Positions 34,449-43,189 of a stretch of 64,000 bases of DNA are shown in pieces. The stretch's first letter is position 1. Each line of letters starts with the position of its first letter. The stretch covers positions 1-64,000 of the forward strand of contig CAZJLJ010000007.1 of assembly GCA_964546935.1 (NCBI GenBank), given 5' to 3'. The DNA is from JALYTY01 sp964546935. Its GTDB lineage: Bacteria; Vulcanimicrobiota; Vulcanimicrobiia; Vulcanimicrobiales; Vulcanimicrobiaceae. Both the position numbers and the translations under genes were made by a program. The notes under the pieces are model-generated. The model did no database searches, had not been told where the DNA came from, and saw only the letters and a program-made list of their open reading frames with translations.

Positions 34449-35380
34449 CGTTCCACTAAAGCGGCCGCTTTAGCGCAAATCGTCGCGCACAAACTTTGCG
34501 GCTCCAACACTTCTACGTTTTCGCCCCAAGAAATGACTTGCCACACTGCGACGCGCTCTTCCGGAAAGAGGACGCGCAATATCGTCGGCTCGGCGGGATC
34601 GCGAACTTCGACGGGCCAGTAACTTTCGTTGAGCATTTGAATCCAATCCGGATCGACGCGGAGCGTTACCGCGTATTCTCTCGCCTGGCTCATCCTTAGA
34701 TCCGATGAAATCTTCTGCCAATGCTCGTTTAGATCGAAATCGTCGGGCCGTGCGAATCGTTCCGCCAGTTCCACCGCTTCGACAATGCGATCCGCGCGAA
34801 AGCTACGGAACCCGCCGTCGGTTCGCGCAATGAGATACCACACGCCCGCCTTTGAGACCAGGCCGAACGGATCCAACACGCGCTTCGATCGCGTGCGATG
34901 GCGGTCTTCATACGTCAGCTCTACGCGGCGATCGTCCCAAACGGCGCGTCGAAGGACCGCAAGTTTTTCTACGGGCGCATCGCTTTGATTCCAGCGGCGC
35001 TGATCGATATGAATACGCCCTCGCGCCTTTTCCGCCGCGCTTCGCTGCGCATCCGAAAGACCGCCGTGAAGTTTTTGTAGCGCGCGATCCAATCCACTGG
35101 CAAGGCCCAAATCGGCGAGTATCGGCGAGGTGGAAACGAAAAGCGCGCGCACGTCCTCTTCGCCGAGATGCATCAATGCTTTGCGGTACCCGTCGGCCAG
35201 TGCAATCCCGCCATCGGCTCCGCGCTCTGCATAGACTGGGATCCCAGCTGCACTTAACGCATCGATGTCACGGTAGATCGTTCGGTCCGATACCTCAAGC
35301 GCACGCGCCAGCTGATGCGCCGTGTGGCGTTCTGCCGACTGCAGCATCAAGAGCAGCGAAACGAGGCGGTCCGCTTTCAT
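34424..35380 (-). CDS. YafY-type transcription regulator (HTH + WYL)
   Basis: 318 residues. An N-terminal HTH_11 domain (about 1-60: HQLARALEVSDRTIYRDIDAL) binds DNA; a WYL domain (about 135-230: RRVELTYEDRHRTRSKRVLD, VSKAGVWYLIARTDGGFRSF) senses a ligand, probably small or nucleic acid-like; a C-terminal WCX-like extension follows. It is divergent from a VOC gene, and a palindrome TGACA-N5-TGTCA (35400-35414) lies in the gap, placed to control one or both genes. The role is inferred from family and context. Confidence 0.9.
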   Translation of the reverse strand: MKADRLVSLLLMLQSAERHTAHQLARALEVSDRTIYRDIDALSAAGIPVYAERGADGGIALADGYRKALMHLGEEDVRALFVSTSPILADLGLASGLDRALQKLHGGLSDAQRSAAEKARGRIHIDQRRWNQSDAPVEKLAVLRRAVWDDRRVELTYEDRHRTRSKRVLDPFGLVSKAGVWYLIARTDGGFRSFRADRIVEAVELAERFARPDDFDLNEHWQKISSDLRMSQAREYAVTLRVDPDWIQMLNESYWPVEVRDPAEPTILRVLFPEERVAVWQVISWGENVEVLEPQSLCATICAKAAALVERYSAFATR

Positions 35381-35399
35381 ACCCTAAGCCTTGCAAATA

Positions 35400-35414
35400 T
35401 GACAGTAGATGTCA
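35400..35414. promoter_or_regulatory. Palindromic operator between WYL regulator and VOC gene
   Basis: TGACA (35400-35404), five bases, TGTCA (35410-35414): a perfect inverted repeat. A TATACT (35417-35422) just downstream could be a -10 box for the VOC gene and TTGCAA (35391-35396) a weak -35. A dimer of the divergent WYL regulator bound here would overlap both promoters. Confidence 0.5.
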
Positions 35415-35464
35415 ACTATACTGCGCTACGCTTCGAGCGTAATCTTCGAAAGGATACAAAGCAT

Positions 35465-35833
35465 ATGACTACGGGAACCGCGCCTACCGTTGCGACCGGC
35501 ATCGATTGTGTTTGCTATTTGACGAAAGACTTCGCTCGCGGAAAAGAGTTCTATCAAAAGTATTTGGGTCTAAAGCCATCGACTGAGGGCGATAATTGGG
35601 TTGAGTTCGAGCTTAGCGACGGATCGACGTTTGCGTTAGCGCAATTACCTGATGGCGAATGGTATCCGACCGGCGGCGCAATGTTTGCGGTACCCGATGT
35701 TCAGGCCGCGGTGCAAGCATTACGCGAAGCAGGTGCCCACATTTACGGAGACGTCGATGATACACCGGTTTGCCAGATGGCGTGGTGCGGCGACACCGAA
35801 GGGAACAACTTCGCCGTTCACAAGCGCAAGTAG
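35465..35833 (+). CDS. VOC-family protein under a divergent WYL regulator
   Basis: 122 residues from ATG 35465, with AAAGGA in the leader. The VOC modules are visible: DCVCYLTKDFARGKEFYQKY opens the first and GGAMFAVPDVQAAVQALREA the second, ending WCGDTEGNNFAVHKRK. Divergent WYL/YafY regulators often sit next to VOC or similar small enzymes, suggesting an inducible response to a small molecule. No substrate can be named. It converges on the rhomboid gene with 15 bp between stops. Confidence 0.88.
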   Translation: MTTGTAPTVATGIDCVCYLTKDFARGKEFYQKYLGLKPSTEGDNWVEFELSDGSTFALAQLPDGEWYPTGGAMFAVPDVQAAVQALREAGAHIYGDVDDTPVCQMAWCGDTEGNNFAVHKRK

Positions 35834-35848
35834 CCGGCACGTATCGCT

Positions 35849-36499
35849 TCAAACCTCAGCGGCGACACGTCTTGGGTCTTCGAACAATCGCGCAAAGACG
35901 GCGCCGAACACGAAACCGCCAATGTGAGCCATATATGCGACGCCGCCTTGCTGCGTGGGTGCAATGGCGCCCGCATTCCAAAGCTGCGAAAGAAACCAGA
36001 AGCCAATCAAAAGCGCAGCATAGACATACGTTACGCGTACGAAGACAAAGATAATTAAGACGGTCCGAATCTGATCGCGCGGAAATGTGACTAAGAATCC
36101 GCCCATCACCGCCGCAATTGCACCGCTCGCGCCGAGATTCGGGACGGTGGAATGAGGAAAAAATGCGACTTGAAGAAGAGCAGCTGCAATTCCGCCGCAC
36201 AGATAGTATATCGAATATCTCCACGGTCCCATGGCATCTTCGATTTCGGGGCCAAACGCCCATAAGAAGACCATATTACCGATAAGGTGGGACCAGCTTG
36301 CGTGCATGAACATCGCGGTGAGGATCGTCACCAAGCGATGTCCGGATGAAATATCCGCCGGCACCAACGACCACCTAAGGACGAACGCATCGCCGTTTAC
36401 GAGTTCGATTAGGAAAACAACGACGTTGATGGCGATAATCGAAAGCGTGACGATCGGGAAGTTCGTCGGGCGCCGCGATACGTCGGTCAACGGAATCAT
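35849..36499 (-). CDS. Rhomboid intramembrane serine protease
   Basis: 216 residues with six helices. Catalytic serine in LGASGAIAA (Ser125) and histidine in YMAHIGGFVFG (His192); the oxyanion residues His71 and Asn75 lie in WSHLIGNMVFLWAFG. The extra features of this subfamily, EDAMGPWRY after TM2 and a short N-terminal PLTDVSRRPTNFP, fit rhomboids of the 'membrane associated, six-helix' bacterial type. It cleaves other membrane proteins within the bilayer; the substrate is unknown. Confidence 0.95.
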   Translation of the reverse strand: MIPLTDVSRRPTNFPIVTLSIIAINVVVFLIELVNGDAFVLRWSLVPADISSGHRLVTILTAMFMHASWSHLIGNMVFLWAFGPEIEDAMGPWRYSIYYLCGGIAAALLQVAFFPHSTVPNLGASGAIAAVMGGFLVTFPRDQIRTVLIIFVFVRVTYVYAALLIGFWFLSQLWNAGAIAPTQQGGVAYMAHIGGFVFGAVFARLFEDPRRVAAEV

Positions 36500-36531
36500 G
36501 GCTAGCGCCCGTCAGCCTTCAACGCGCTAAA

Positions 36532-36948
36532 TTATTCGGCGCCGACACACGCCACAGCGTTTGCCATTCTCACGCTCACGTTGGCCGTGCTAACGGTTCC
36601 GTCGTGACCATTCGCAACGACGGTCGCGGTTTTTCCGCTCGCCTTGTCGGCAAAAATAAACGTCGTAATGCCGGTCGTTGGCGATTCCTTCGTCTGCAAG
36701 TCAACGCCCTTTGCAGCGTGCGCTCTCACGTGGCCCAAAGTTATCACAATGCTGCCCAAGGAGCCCGCACAAGCAGCGTCCGCCGCGTTGAACGTCGTGT
36801 TGCTTTGATGCAACTTGACTTTCGTTGCGCTTCCTTCTGCCATCGCCCCGGAGGTAGCAGGAGCAGCACTGCTCTGCGCATTCGTATTCTTGCCCGAGGA
36901 GCACGCACACAAGACTCCCAGGAGCGCAATGACGGCGAACGTTCTCAT
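36532..36948 (-). CDS. Small lipoprotein of unknown function
   Basis: 138 residues from ATG 36948, chosen for GGAGG 7 bases upstream and the immediate signal FAVIALLGVLCACSSG with a lipobox Cys. The mature part (TKVKLHQSNTTFNAADAACAGSLGSIVITLGHV, split around a short Ala-rich tether) is beta-rich with one conserved-looking Cys pair, and ends VRMANAVACVGAE. No family is recognised. It lies 33 bp upstream of the rhomboid gene on the same strand, so both may share the candidate promoter at 36986-37013. Confidence 0.65.
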   Translation of the reverse strand: MRTFAVIALLGVLCACSSGKNTNAQSSAAPATSGAMAEGSATKVKLHQSNTTFNAADAACAGSLGSIVITLGHVRAHAAKGVDLQTKESPTTGITTFIFADKASGKTATVVANGHDGTVSTANVSVRMANAVACVGAE

Positions 36949-36985
36949 CCGAAACCTCCGATGCAACGCTTTTTCCCTTGGTTCC

Positions 36986-37013
36986 ATTCTATACGGTCCG
37001 CAAAGGCGACCAA
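36986..37013 (-). promoter_or_regulatory. Candidate sigma-70 promoter for the lipoprotein gene
   Basis: On the minus strand TTGGTC (37013-37008), 16 bases, TAGAAT (36991-36986), about 40 bp upstream of the lipoprotein start. The match to TTGACA/TATAAT is moderate. Confidence 0.35.
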
Positions 37014-37028
37014 GCGGATACTAGCGGA

Positions 37029-37418
37029 TTAAACGGCGGATTCTCCGATTAGCGCACGGGCACGCACGTTGTCGTCCGTGCTGATCGCCACAACAGCCTG
37101 TCCGCCTTCGCGCCGAACGTGGTGCATCGAACGAATATTCAACCGCGCATCGCCGAGCAAGCGTGAAAGTTGCGCGAGCGCTCCTGGACGATCCTCAATG
37201 CGGGCCAACAGGACCTGATCGGTGACAGCCTCGTAGCCCGCGCCGGTTAAAACTTTCAACGCTTCGTCTTCATTTTCGACCGAGATCCGAATGACGGCAC
37301 ATTTGCCTTGCGATTCAACGACGATTTGATCCACGTTGATTTCCCGGACGGCCAGCACTTCCGTTAGCTCGGCCAGAAGGCCGGGCCGGTCCGGTACGAT
37401 TACCCGGATATTTTCCAC
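37029..37418 (-). CDS. Double ACT-domain protein
   Basis: About 129 residues from GTG 37418, with AAAGGAG just upstream; the gene starts inside the end of the histidine decarboxylase gene (19-base overlap). Two ACT domains are seen: IRVIVPDRPGLLAELTEVLA (about 4-65) and LLARIEDRPGALAQLSRLLG (about 72-129). ACT domains bind amino acids and regulate metabolism. It has no enzyme part of its own, so a partner protein, plausibly the overlapping decarboxylase or an amino-acid transport or synthesis step, may be its target (inference). Confidence 0.85.
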   Translation of the reverse strand: MENIRVIVPDRPGLLAELTEVLAVREINVDQIVVESQGKCAVIRISVENEDEALKVLTGAGYEAVTDQVLLARIEDRPGALAQLSRLLGDARLNIRSMHHVRREGGQAVVAISTDDNVRARALIGESAV

Positions 37419-38569
37419 GCCATCTCCTTTGGTGAAAGTTCGGCGAGCATGTCGGTGAGAAAAGCATCGATCTGTTCGCGCGTTACATTCGGCAACACGA
37501 TCACGTGAGAGATCGGCCCTGCAGTTGCGATCTGCCACTTGGAACGAATCGCTTCACTGACGCGCGGAAAGACTACAGTGATGGCGTCGGGATTTCGCCA
37601 GGCATTCACTCCGGCCTCGCGTAGCCGCGAAACGAGATACTCGGCAAGGGAGAGCGAGTGGTCCAAACGTTTTCGCATCCCCTCGACGCCGAGTTCGCGC
37701 AAACGATACCAAAGCATCAAAGGTGTCACGCCGTTGCGGGAACCGCTGATCGTGGTATCGAGATTTCCGATGTAGTCGATAGCACGCGCGATACGTTGTA
37801 CGTTGTGCTTCTTCGCAACGACCACACCGCACGGAATCGGTGCACCGATGAACTTGTGTCCACTGATGGCGACCGTATCTGCACCGTCGGCAAAATCGAA
37901 GGCGGGGCGATCCTCGAGCAGCGTTGCGTAAGCGCCTGAAAGTGCCGCATCGGAGTGGATGTAGCGCTGTCGAATGGCCAACTTGTCCATCATCTCTGCA
38001 ATGCGACGGATATCGTCTCGAGCTTCGGTCATCGTCGTACCGATATTCGCAAAAATGATGGGCGGGACGTCGCGATGGATCTTCAGCGTCTCTCGAAGAT
38101 CTTCATAGTCGATCTCGCCGTTCTCTTGCGAGCGGATCATGATGTGCCGCATGTTCAAGAAGTGTAGGTTCTTTGCAACGCTGTAGTGCGTTTGCTCGGA
38201 ATAATACACGATGCCGGTTGGATACAATTCGCGGGCGAGATAAAGGCCGTAAAGATTGCCTTCCGTTCCACCGTTCGTAACGTACCCCCACCAGTCGTCT
38301 TGCGGCGCACGTAACGCCTTTGCAAAATACTCTACGACTTCACGTTCGAATTCGCGTGTCTCCACACGGTACGTTGCGTCGGCAAACGGATCGCCGACGT
38401 TGTTTATCGGGAAGCATAAGAACCGCTCCAGCTCTGTGAAGTCAAAGTCCTTAGCGGACGGATATCCCAGCGAATCGGCGTTTGCCGATCGCATTCGCTC
38501 GTAAAGCGCGTTAAGACGCGCGCGATCCTCAGAGTTCAACATTTTTTCAGAGAGCAGTGCGTTCGGCAT
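37400..38569 (-). CDS. hdc: Histidine decarboxylase (PLP-dependent)
   Basis: 389 residues, matching the bacterial PLP-type histidine decarboxylase. PLP lysine in ISGHKFIGAP (Lys239), Asp207 in YIHSDAALSG, stacking His128 in SEQTHYSVAKN; GYVTNGGTEGNLYGLYLARE is typical of the family. It converts L-histidine to histamine and CO2; consuming a proton also helps acid tolerance, and histamine can be a building block of siderophores. The ATG lies 3 bases after a perfect-stem hairpin (38573-38598) that contains the only ribosome-site-like bases. An ACT-domain gene overlaps its 3' end. Confidence 0.88.
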   Translation of the reverse strand: MPNALLSEKMLNSEDRARLNALYERMRSANADSLGYPSAKDFDFTELERFLCFPINNVGDPFADATYRVETREFEREVVEYFAKALRAPQDDWWGYVTNGGTEGNLYGLYLARELYPTGIVYYSEQTHYSVAKNLHFLNMRHIMIRSQENGEIDYEDLRETLKIHRDVPPIIFANIGTTMTEARDDIRRIAEMMDKLAIRQRYIHSDAALSGAYATLLEDRPAFDFADGADTVAISGHKFIGAPIPCGVVVAKKHNVQRIARAIDYIGNLDTTISGSRNGVTPLMLWYRLRELGVEGMRKRLDHSLSLAEYLVSRLREAGVNAWRNPDAITVVFPRVSEAIRSKWQIATAGPISHVIVLPNVTREQIDAFLTDMLAELSPKEMAWKISG

Positions 38570-38572
38570 GAA

Positions 38573-38598
38573 GAAGCCCCTCGCATGCGAGAGGCTTC
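38573..38598 (-). promoter_or_regulatory. Hairpin covering the hdc ribosome-binding region
   Basis: GAAGCC/GGCTTC plus CTCG/CGAG arms form an 11-bp stem (one G-U pair on the minus strand) around loop CATG. It starts 3 bases upstream of the hdc ATG and contains the GAGGGG stretch that would serve as ribosome site. It lies 22 bases after the aconitase stop codon on the same strand and could also act as a weak terminator for it, but no T run follows. Confidence 0.55.
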
Positions 38599-38619
38599 CA
38601 GCCGGTAGTTTGCTTTGGC

Positions 38620-41367
38620 TTATGCGCTCTTGCGCAGTTGACGGAGCACGTACTGAAGGATGCCGCCGTGGCGATAGTATTCCGCTTCATCCGGCGTATC
38701 GATTCGCACGAGCGCTTTGAACTGCAGCGACTTGCCGGTCTTTGGATCGACGGCTTTCACGTGCACGTGCATGCGCGGGGTGATACCGCCCTCGATTCCG
38801 GTTATCTCGAAGACTTCTTCGCCGGTGAGTGCATACGTCGAACGGTCGGCGCCGTCCATGAACTGCAGCGGCAAAATACCCATGCCGATGAGGTTGCTGC
38901 GATGGATGCGTTCGAACGATTCCGCAATTACCGCTTTGATGCCGAGCAAATACGGACCCTTCGCGGCCCAGTCGCGCGACGAACCCGATCCGTACTCTTT
39001 GCCGGCCAGCACGATCAGCGGCGTACCGTCGGCCTTGTAGCGTTCGGAAGCATCGAAGATCGACATTTGTTCGTTCGACGGCAAGTAGCGCGTAATGCCG
39101 CCTTCGACACCTAGCACCAACTCATTGCGCAAACGCACGTTTGCGAATGTTCCGCGCACCATTACTTCGTGATTACCGCGGCGTGCACCATACGAGTTGA
39201 AGTCTTTTGGTTCAATACCGTGCGCCATCAGATACTTGGCGGCCGGCGAGGTCTTCGCGATGTTTCCGGCGGGCGAGATGTGGTCCGTCGTAACGGAATC
39301 GCCAAGGACCGCAAGCGCACGCGCGTTTTTGATGTCTGCAAGAGCGCGCGGCTCTTCGGGCATGTTTTCGAAGTACGGCGGATGCTTCACATATTCGGAT
39401 TTCGGATCCCAATTGAAGCGCTCGCTCTTTGCTACGTCGAGCTTGGCCCAATTTTCGTCGCCTTTGAAAACATCCGAATAGCGCGCCTTGAACATGTCGT
39501 CGCTGACACATTCGGTTACGGTCTTTGCAATCTCGTCGTTGCTCGGCCAGATATCTTTCAGATACACGGGCGTGCCGTCGCGATCGGTGCCGAGCGGCTC
39601 CGTCGTGAGATCGACGTCCATACGTCCGGCGAGTGCATATGCTACGACAAGCGGCGGCGACGCCAAGTAGTTCGCGCGCACTTGGGGATGGATGCGTCCT
39701 TCGAAATTGCGATTGCCCGAAAGGACCGCCGCGACGATGAGGTCTTGTTCTGCAACGGTTTCGGAAACGTCGGCCGGCAGCGGTCCGGAATTTCCGATGC
39801 ACGTGGTACAGCCATATCCGACGATGTTGAAACCAAGCTGGTCGAGATAATCTTGCAATCCCGCTTTCGCGAGATAATCTTTGACGACTTTCGAGCCGGG
39901 TGCGAGCGACGTCTTCACCCACGGCATCGATTGTAAGCCGCGCTGCACGGCATTGCGTGCCAGCAAACCCGCACCGATCAGCACCGATGGATTCGATGTG
40001 TTCGTGCAACTAGTAATCGACGCGATGACGACGGCGCCGTCGGCGACGTCTTTCTCGGTGAGCGCGACGGTAGCGGTTTGTCCGCCGCCTTCATTTTGGA
40101 AGCGCGCAATCGCGCCGTTCTTGCCTTCGCGCGCGGCCATCCACTCATTCATCGCCGTGTTGAACGACGACTTCACGTCTCTCAACGGCACGCGGTCTTG
40201 CGGGCGGCGCGGACCGGCAACGTTTGGTTCCACATCACCGAGATCGAGCGTTAGCACGTCGGTGTATTCGGCGTCGGGCGTTTCGTCCGTGCGGAAAAGG
40301 TTTTGCGCCTTCGCGTACGTCTCTACGAGCGTGATGTGTTCGGCGCTACGGCCCGTAAGGCGGAGATATTCAAGGGTGCGATCGTCGATCGGGAAAATCG
40401 CGCACGTCGAACCGAATTCGGGCGACATGTTGCCGATGGTCGTGCGATCCGCAACAGGCAGCGCAGAGAGTCCTTTGCCGAAGAACTCGACGAACTTTCC
40501 TACGACGCCCTTCTTGCGAAGCATCTCGGTGATCTTCAGCACCAGGTCCGTCGCGGTAACTCCTTCGCGCAATTTACCTTCGAGACGGAATCCGATGACT
40601 TCCGGAATTAGCATCGTCACCGGCTGGCCAAGCATCGCCGCTTCAGCTTCGATTCCACCGACGCCCCACGCGAGAACGCCAAGCCCGTTCACCATCGTCG
40701 TATGTGAATCGGTACCGACCGCGGTATCGGGATACGCAACGGCACTCTTTTGATCGAACGCGACGCCGGCGCCACCTGCCCCGAAGACGACACGCGCGAG
40801 ATACTCGATGTTTACTTGGTGGACGATACCGGTGTCCGGCGGAACGGCCCGGAAGTTATCTAGCGCCGATTGCCCCCACTTCAAAAACGCATAGCGTTCG
40901 CGGTTGCGCTCGAATTCGAGATCGGCGTTCTTCTGAAATGCCTCGTTGTTTCCGAAGTAATCGATCTGCACCGAGTGATCGACGACGAGTTCGACCGGCT
41001 GCAATGGATTGATCGCTTTTGCATCGCCGCCCATTTTGGCCATCGCGTCTCGCATCGCAGCGAGGTCGACGACGCACGGAACGCCGGTGAAATCTTGCAA
41101 CAGCACGCGCGCGGGGCGGAATGCGATCTCCTTATCCGAAGCTTCGCGCGGATTCCACTTCGCAAGCGCTTCGATATCGGCTTTTGTAACAGAGCGGCCG
41201 TCTTCGAAACGCAGAAGATTCTCGAGCAGAATCTTCAAGCTGTACGGCAACCGGCTGAGCTTCGTGAGGCCGGCGCGTTCCACCGCGTCGAGCTTGAAAT
41301 ACTTATAAGAACGATCGCCGACTTTTAGCTCGTCGACCGCGTTGAAACTGTTCGCGTGCTGATTCAT
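38620..41367 (-). CDS. acnA: Aconitate hydratase A
   Basis: About 915 residues from ATG 41367 (an upstream frame extension is open but overlaps RNase D). The 4Fe-4S ligands are in SCTNTSNPSVLIG (Cys) and GCTTCIGNSGPLP (Cys-x2-Cys); GSGSSRDWAAKGPYLL carries the active-site residues of the swivel domain, and DSHTTMVNGLGVLAWG is characteristic. It interconverts citrate and isocitrate in the TCA cycle. Its ATG overlaps the RNase D stop (ATGA), the third gene of a TVP38-RNase D-AcnA run. Confidence 0.97.
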   Translation of the reverse strand: MNQHANSFNAVDELKVGDRSYKYFKLDAVERAGLTKLSRLPYSLKILLENLLRFEDGRSVTKADIEALAKWNPREASDKEIAFRPARVLLQDFTGVPCVVDLAAMRDAMAKMGGDAKAINPLQPVELVVDHSVQIDYFGNNEAFQKNADLEFERNRERYAFLKWGQSALDNFRAVPPDTGIVHQVNIEYLARVVFGAGGAGVAFDQKSAVAYPDTAVGTDSHTTMVNGLGVLAWGVGGIEAEAAMLGQPVTMLIPEVIGFRLEGKLREGVTATDLVLKITEMLRKKGVVGKFVEFFGKGLSALPVADRTTIGNMSPEFGSTCAIFPIDDRTLEYLRLTGRSAEHITLVETYAKAQNLFRTDETPDAEYTDVLTLDLGDVEPNVAGPRRPQDRVPLRDVKSSFNTAMNEWMAAREGKNGAIARFQNEGGGQTATVALTEKDVADGAVVIASITSCTNTSNPSVLIGAGLLARNAVQRGLQSMPWVKTSLAPGSKVVKDYLAKAGLQDYLDQLGFNIVGYGCTTCIGNSGPLPADVSETVAEQDLIVAAVLSGNRNFEGRIHPQVRANYLASPPLVVAYALAGRMDVDLTTEPLGTDRDGTPVYLKDIWPSNDEIAKTVTECVSDDMFKARYSDVFKGDENWAKLDVAKSERFNWDPKSEYVKHPPYFENMPEEPRALADIKNARALAVLGDSVTTDHISPAGNIAKTSPAAKYLMAHGIEPKDFNSYGARRGNHEVMVRGTFANVRLRNELVLGVEGGITRYLPSNEQMSIFDASERYKADGTPLIVLAGKEYGSGSSRDWAAKGPYLLGIKAVIAESFERIHRSNLIGMGILPLQFMDGADRSTYALTGEEVFEITGIEGGITPRMHVHVKAVDPKTGKSLQFKALVRIDTPDEAEYYRHGGILQYVLRQLRKSA

Positions 41368-42551
41368 GGCGATAGACGTATTTTGGGGTCGCCATCGGCG
41401 TAGCCTTCGATTTGAAGGTGCAGTTCGCCCGACAAAAGTCGCCATAACGGGTCGCCGACAAGAGCGCGTCGCCACGGCGACACATCCAACGCTTCATCGA
41501 ACACGGCGCGCTCGCGTGGCGCCTCGCGAGCGATTCGCTCCAGCGTATTTCTTGGAACGAGCAAGCTTTGCGGTAAATCGTTCAGACGAGCGATCTCGCC
41601 TACGACCACACCCATAAGCGATGCCAGCGTGTCGCGATTGGGTCCCAAAGGCCGTTGCGGTCGCTGCGGAAGCTGATCCTCGGGGAGCTGCATGGCGTTT
41701 GCCACGCCCTCAACGATGGCCGTCCCAAGCTGGCGGCGAGCACCGGCGTCCAATCGGCGCAGCTGGTCGAGCTCGCTTACCGTTTTGGGCTTGAGCGTTG
41801 CGAGACCCGATACAACGTCGTCCGGCATGACGTATTTCACCGGCAGATCGCGCTCGCGCGCAACACGGTCGCGCAGCTTCACGATTTCGTTAAGCACCGC
41901 AAGCTCGCGGCGACTCATGCGCATCGCTCCCGGGATCCGCAAATACGCACGACGTTCGTCGGCGCGATAACGCTCGATATCACCTTGAAGTGCACACTCT
42001 TCGATCGCCCACTCCAAGCGCCCGGCGCGATGCAAACGGTCGGTCAATTTGTCGTACATCGGCAAGAGATGAATGACGTCGTCGACCAAATATTCGATTT
42101 GTCGTGCACTGAAGGGCCGCGTCGACCAATCGCTTACGGTCTGCGTTTTTGCGAGCCGCACGCCTTCGAGGTCACGCACCAAATCGGCAAGCGAAATTTG
42201 CATGCCGTACCCAAGAAACGCCGCTGCCACCTGGCTGTCGAAAATCGTCGGCGGCACCATATCGAAGCGTTCAGCAAAAATCTTCAGATCCGACGACAAC
42301 GCATGCCCGATAACGGTGGTCGAAGCAAATGCCTCGAGTAAGGGCCGCAAATCGGGCACCGCAAGCGGATCGACGATGACGGCTCCGTCGTCGAAAGCCA
42401 GCTGCACTACCATCAAACGCGGCGCGTACGTGCGCTCGGCATGGAATTCCGTATCCAACGCAACTCGGGGCGCTTTTCGTACGCGTTCGCTCAACTCCGC
42501 AAGCGCTTGCGCGCTGTCGACCATTGGAACGGCTTGTGTAGATAACGTCAC
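41364..42551 (-). CDS. rnd: Ribonuclease D
   Basis: About 395 residues if it starts at GTG 42551, which overlaps the TVP38 stop (GTGA); an in-frame ATG at 42524 is the alternative. The DEDD exonuclease domain is present: ALDTEFHAERTYAPRLMVVQ (first Asp/Glu), VIGHALSSDLKIFAERF (Asp), QIEYLVDDVIHLLPMYDKL (Tyr/Asp). The HRDC domain follows (RRELAVLNEIVKLRDRVARE). RNase D trims 3' ends of tRNA precursors and other small RNAs. Length and domain order are usual for the family. It is coupled to aconitase by a 4-base overlap. Confidence 0.93.
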   Translation of the reverse strand: MTLSTQAVPMVDSAQALAELSERVRKAPRVALDTEFHAERTYAPRLMVVQLAFDDGAVIVDPLAVPDLRPLLEAFASTTVIGHALSSDLKIFAERFDMVPPTIFDSQVAAAFLGYGMQISLADLVRDLEGVRLAKTQTVSDWSTRPFSARQIEYLVDDVIHLLPMYDKLTDRLHRAGRLEWAIEECALQGDIERYRADERRAYLRIPGAMRMSRRELAVLNEIVKLRDRVARERDLPVKYVMPDDVVSGLATLKPKTVSELDQLRRLDAGARRQLGTAIVEGVANAMQLPEDQLPQRPQRPLGPNRDTLASLMGVVVGEIARLNDLPQSLLVPRNTLERIAREAPRERAVFDEALDVSPWRRALVGDPLWRLLSGELHLQIEGYADGDPKIRLSP

Positions 42552-43177
42552 GGTCTTGGTGTCGCTTTCGGATGACGATGCAAGTTTGGGTGATGACGTT
42601 CCCAATACATGTGGACGCGGTGCTCGTAGGAGTGAAACGCAACCGTCACGCGGTCGCCGAAAATCGCCAGGACGGTGCAGACCGGAACTGCTATCGCACA
42701 CATCGTCCAAACATGCACCCAAACCGGAACGCGAAACGCTGCGGCACTCGCCGTTGCCACCGTACCGCCGAATCCGGGAATGATGCGCACCGCAAGCAAA
42801 AATGCCGGTGAGCCCACGCGGAAGCGTTTCACCCACCCCGGCAGCCGTTGGAGATACATTTCCAAATCAAGCATGTTCGTGGCATGCCGGTTGATCCAAT
42901 AACCGCCTAACGCCGCCAAGACGAGCCCGATCGCGTTGACCACGGCTCCGTTGATCGGACCGAAGATAGCGCCGTTCATGATGGCCAGCGCGTCGGTCAC
43001 CGAAAACGGGGCCGATGCGACGATCGCAAAGACCAACACGGCCAACGGATACGCCGGCGCGCCGATTGTGCGGATCATATGTTCGACGGCCGGCTGGAAC
43101 CTGATAACGAGCGCCGCTAGCGTAAACGAGGCAGCGAGCAGCACAAAGGCAGCCAGGCGTTTAACGAAGACGCTCAA
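42548..43177 (-). CDS. TVP38/TMEM64-family (DedA-like) membrane protein
   Basis: 209 residues with a TTG start, without a good ribosome site. It has 4-6 membrane segments and the VTT-domain pattern: FSVTDALAIMNGAIFGPINGAVVNAIG, then FLLAVRIIPGFGGTVATASAAAFRVPVWV (Arg and the Pro-Gly-Phe loop). VTT proteins are implicated in membrane homeostasis and lipid scrambling or transport; this one's role is unknown. The C-terminal tail is His-rich (ERHHPNLHRH). It is coupled to RNase D and divergent from a VKOR-like gene 12 bp away. Confidence 0.88.
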   Translation of the reverse strand: MSVFVKRLAAFVLLAASFTLAALVIRFQPAVEHMIRTIGAPAYPLAVLVFAIVASAPFSVTDALAIMNGAIFGPINGAVVNAIGLVLAALGGYWINRHATNMLDLEMYLQRLPGWVKRFRVGSPAFLLAVRIIPGFGGTVATASAAAFRVPVWVHVWTMCAIAVPVCTVLAIFGDRVTVAFHSYEHRVHMYWERHHPNLHRHPKATPRP

Positions 43178-43189
43178 GCGGAGGCAGGC

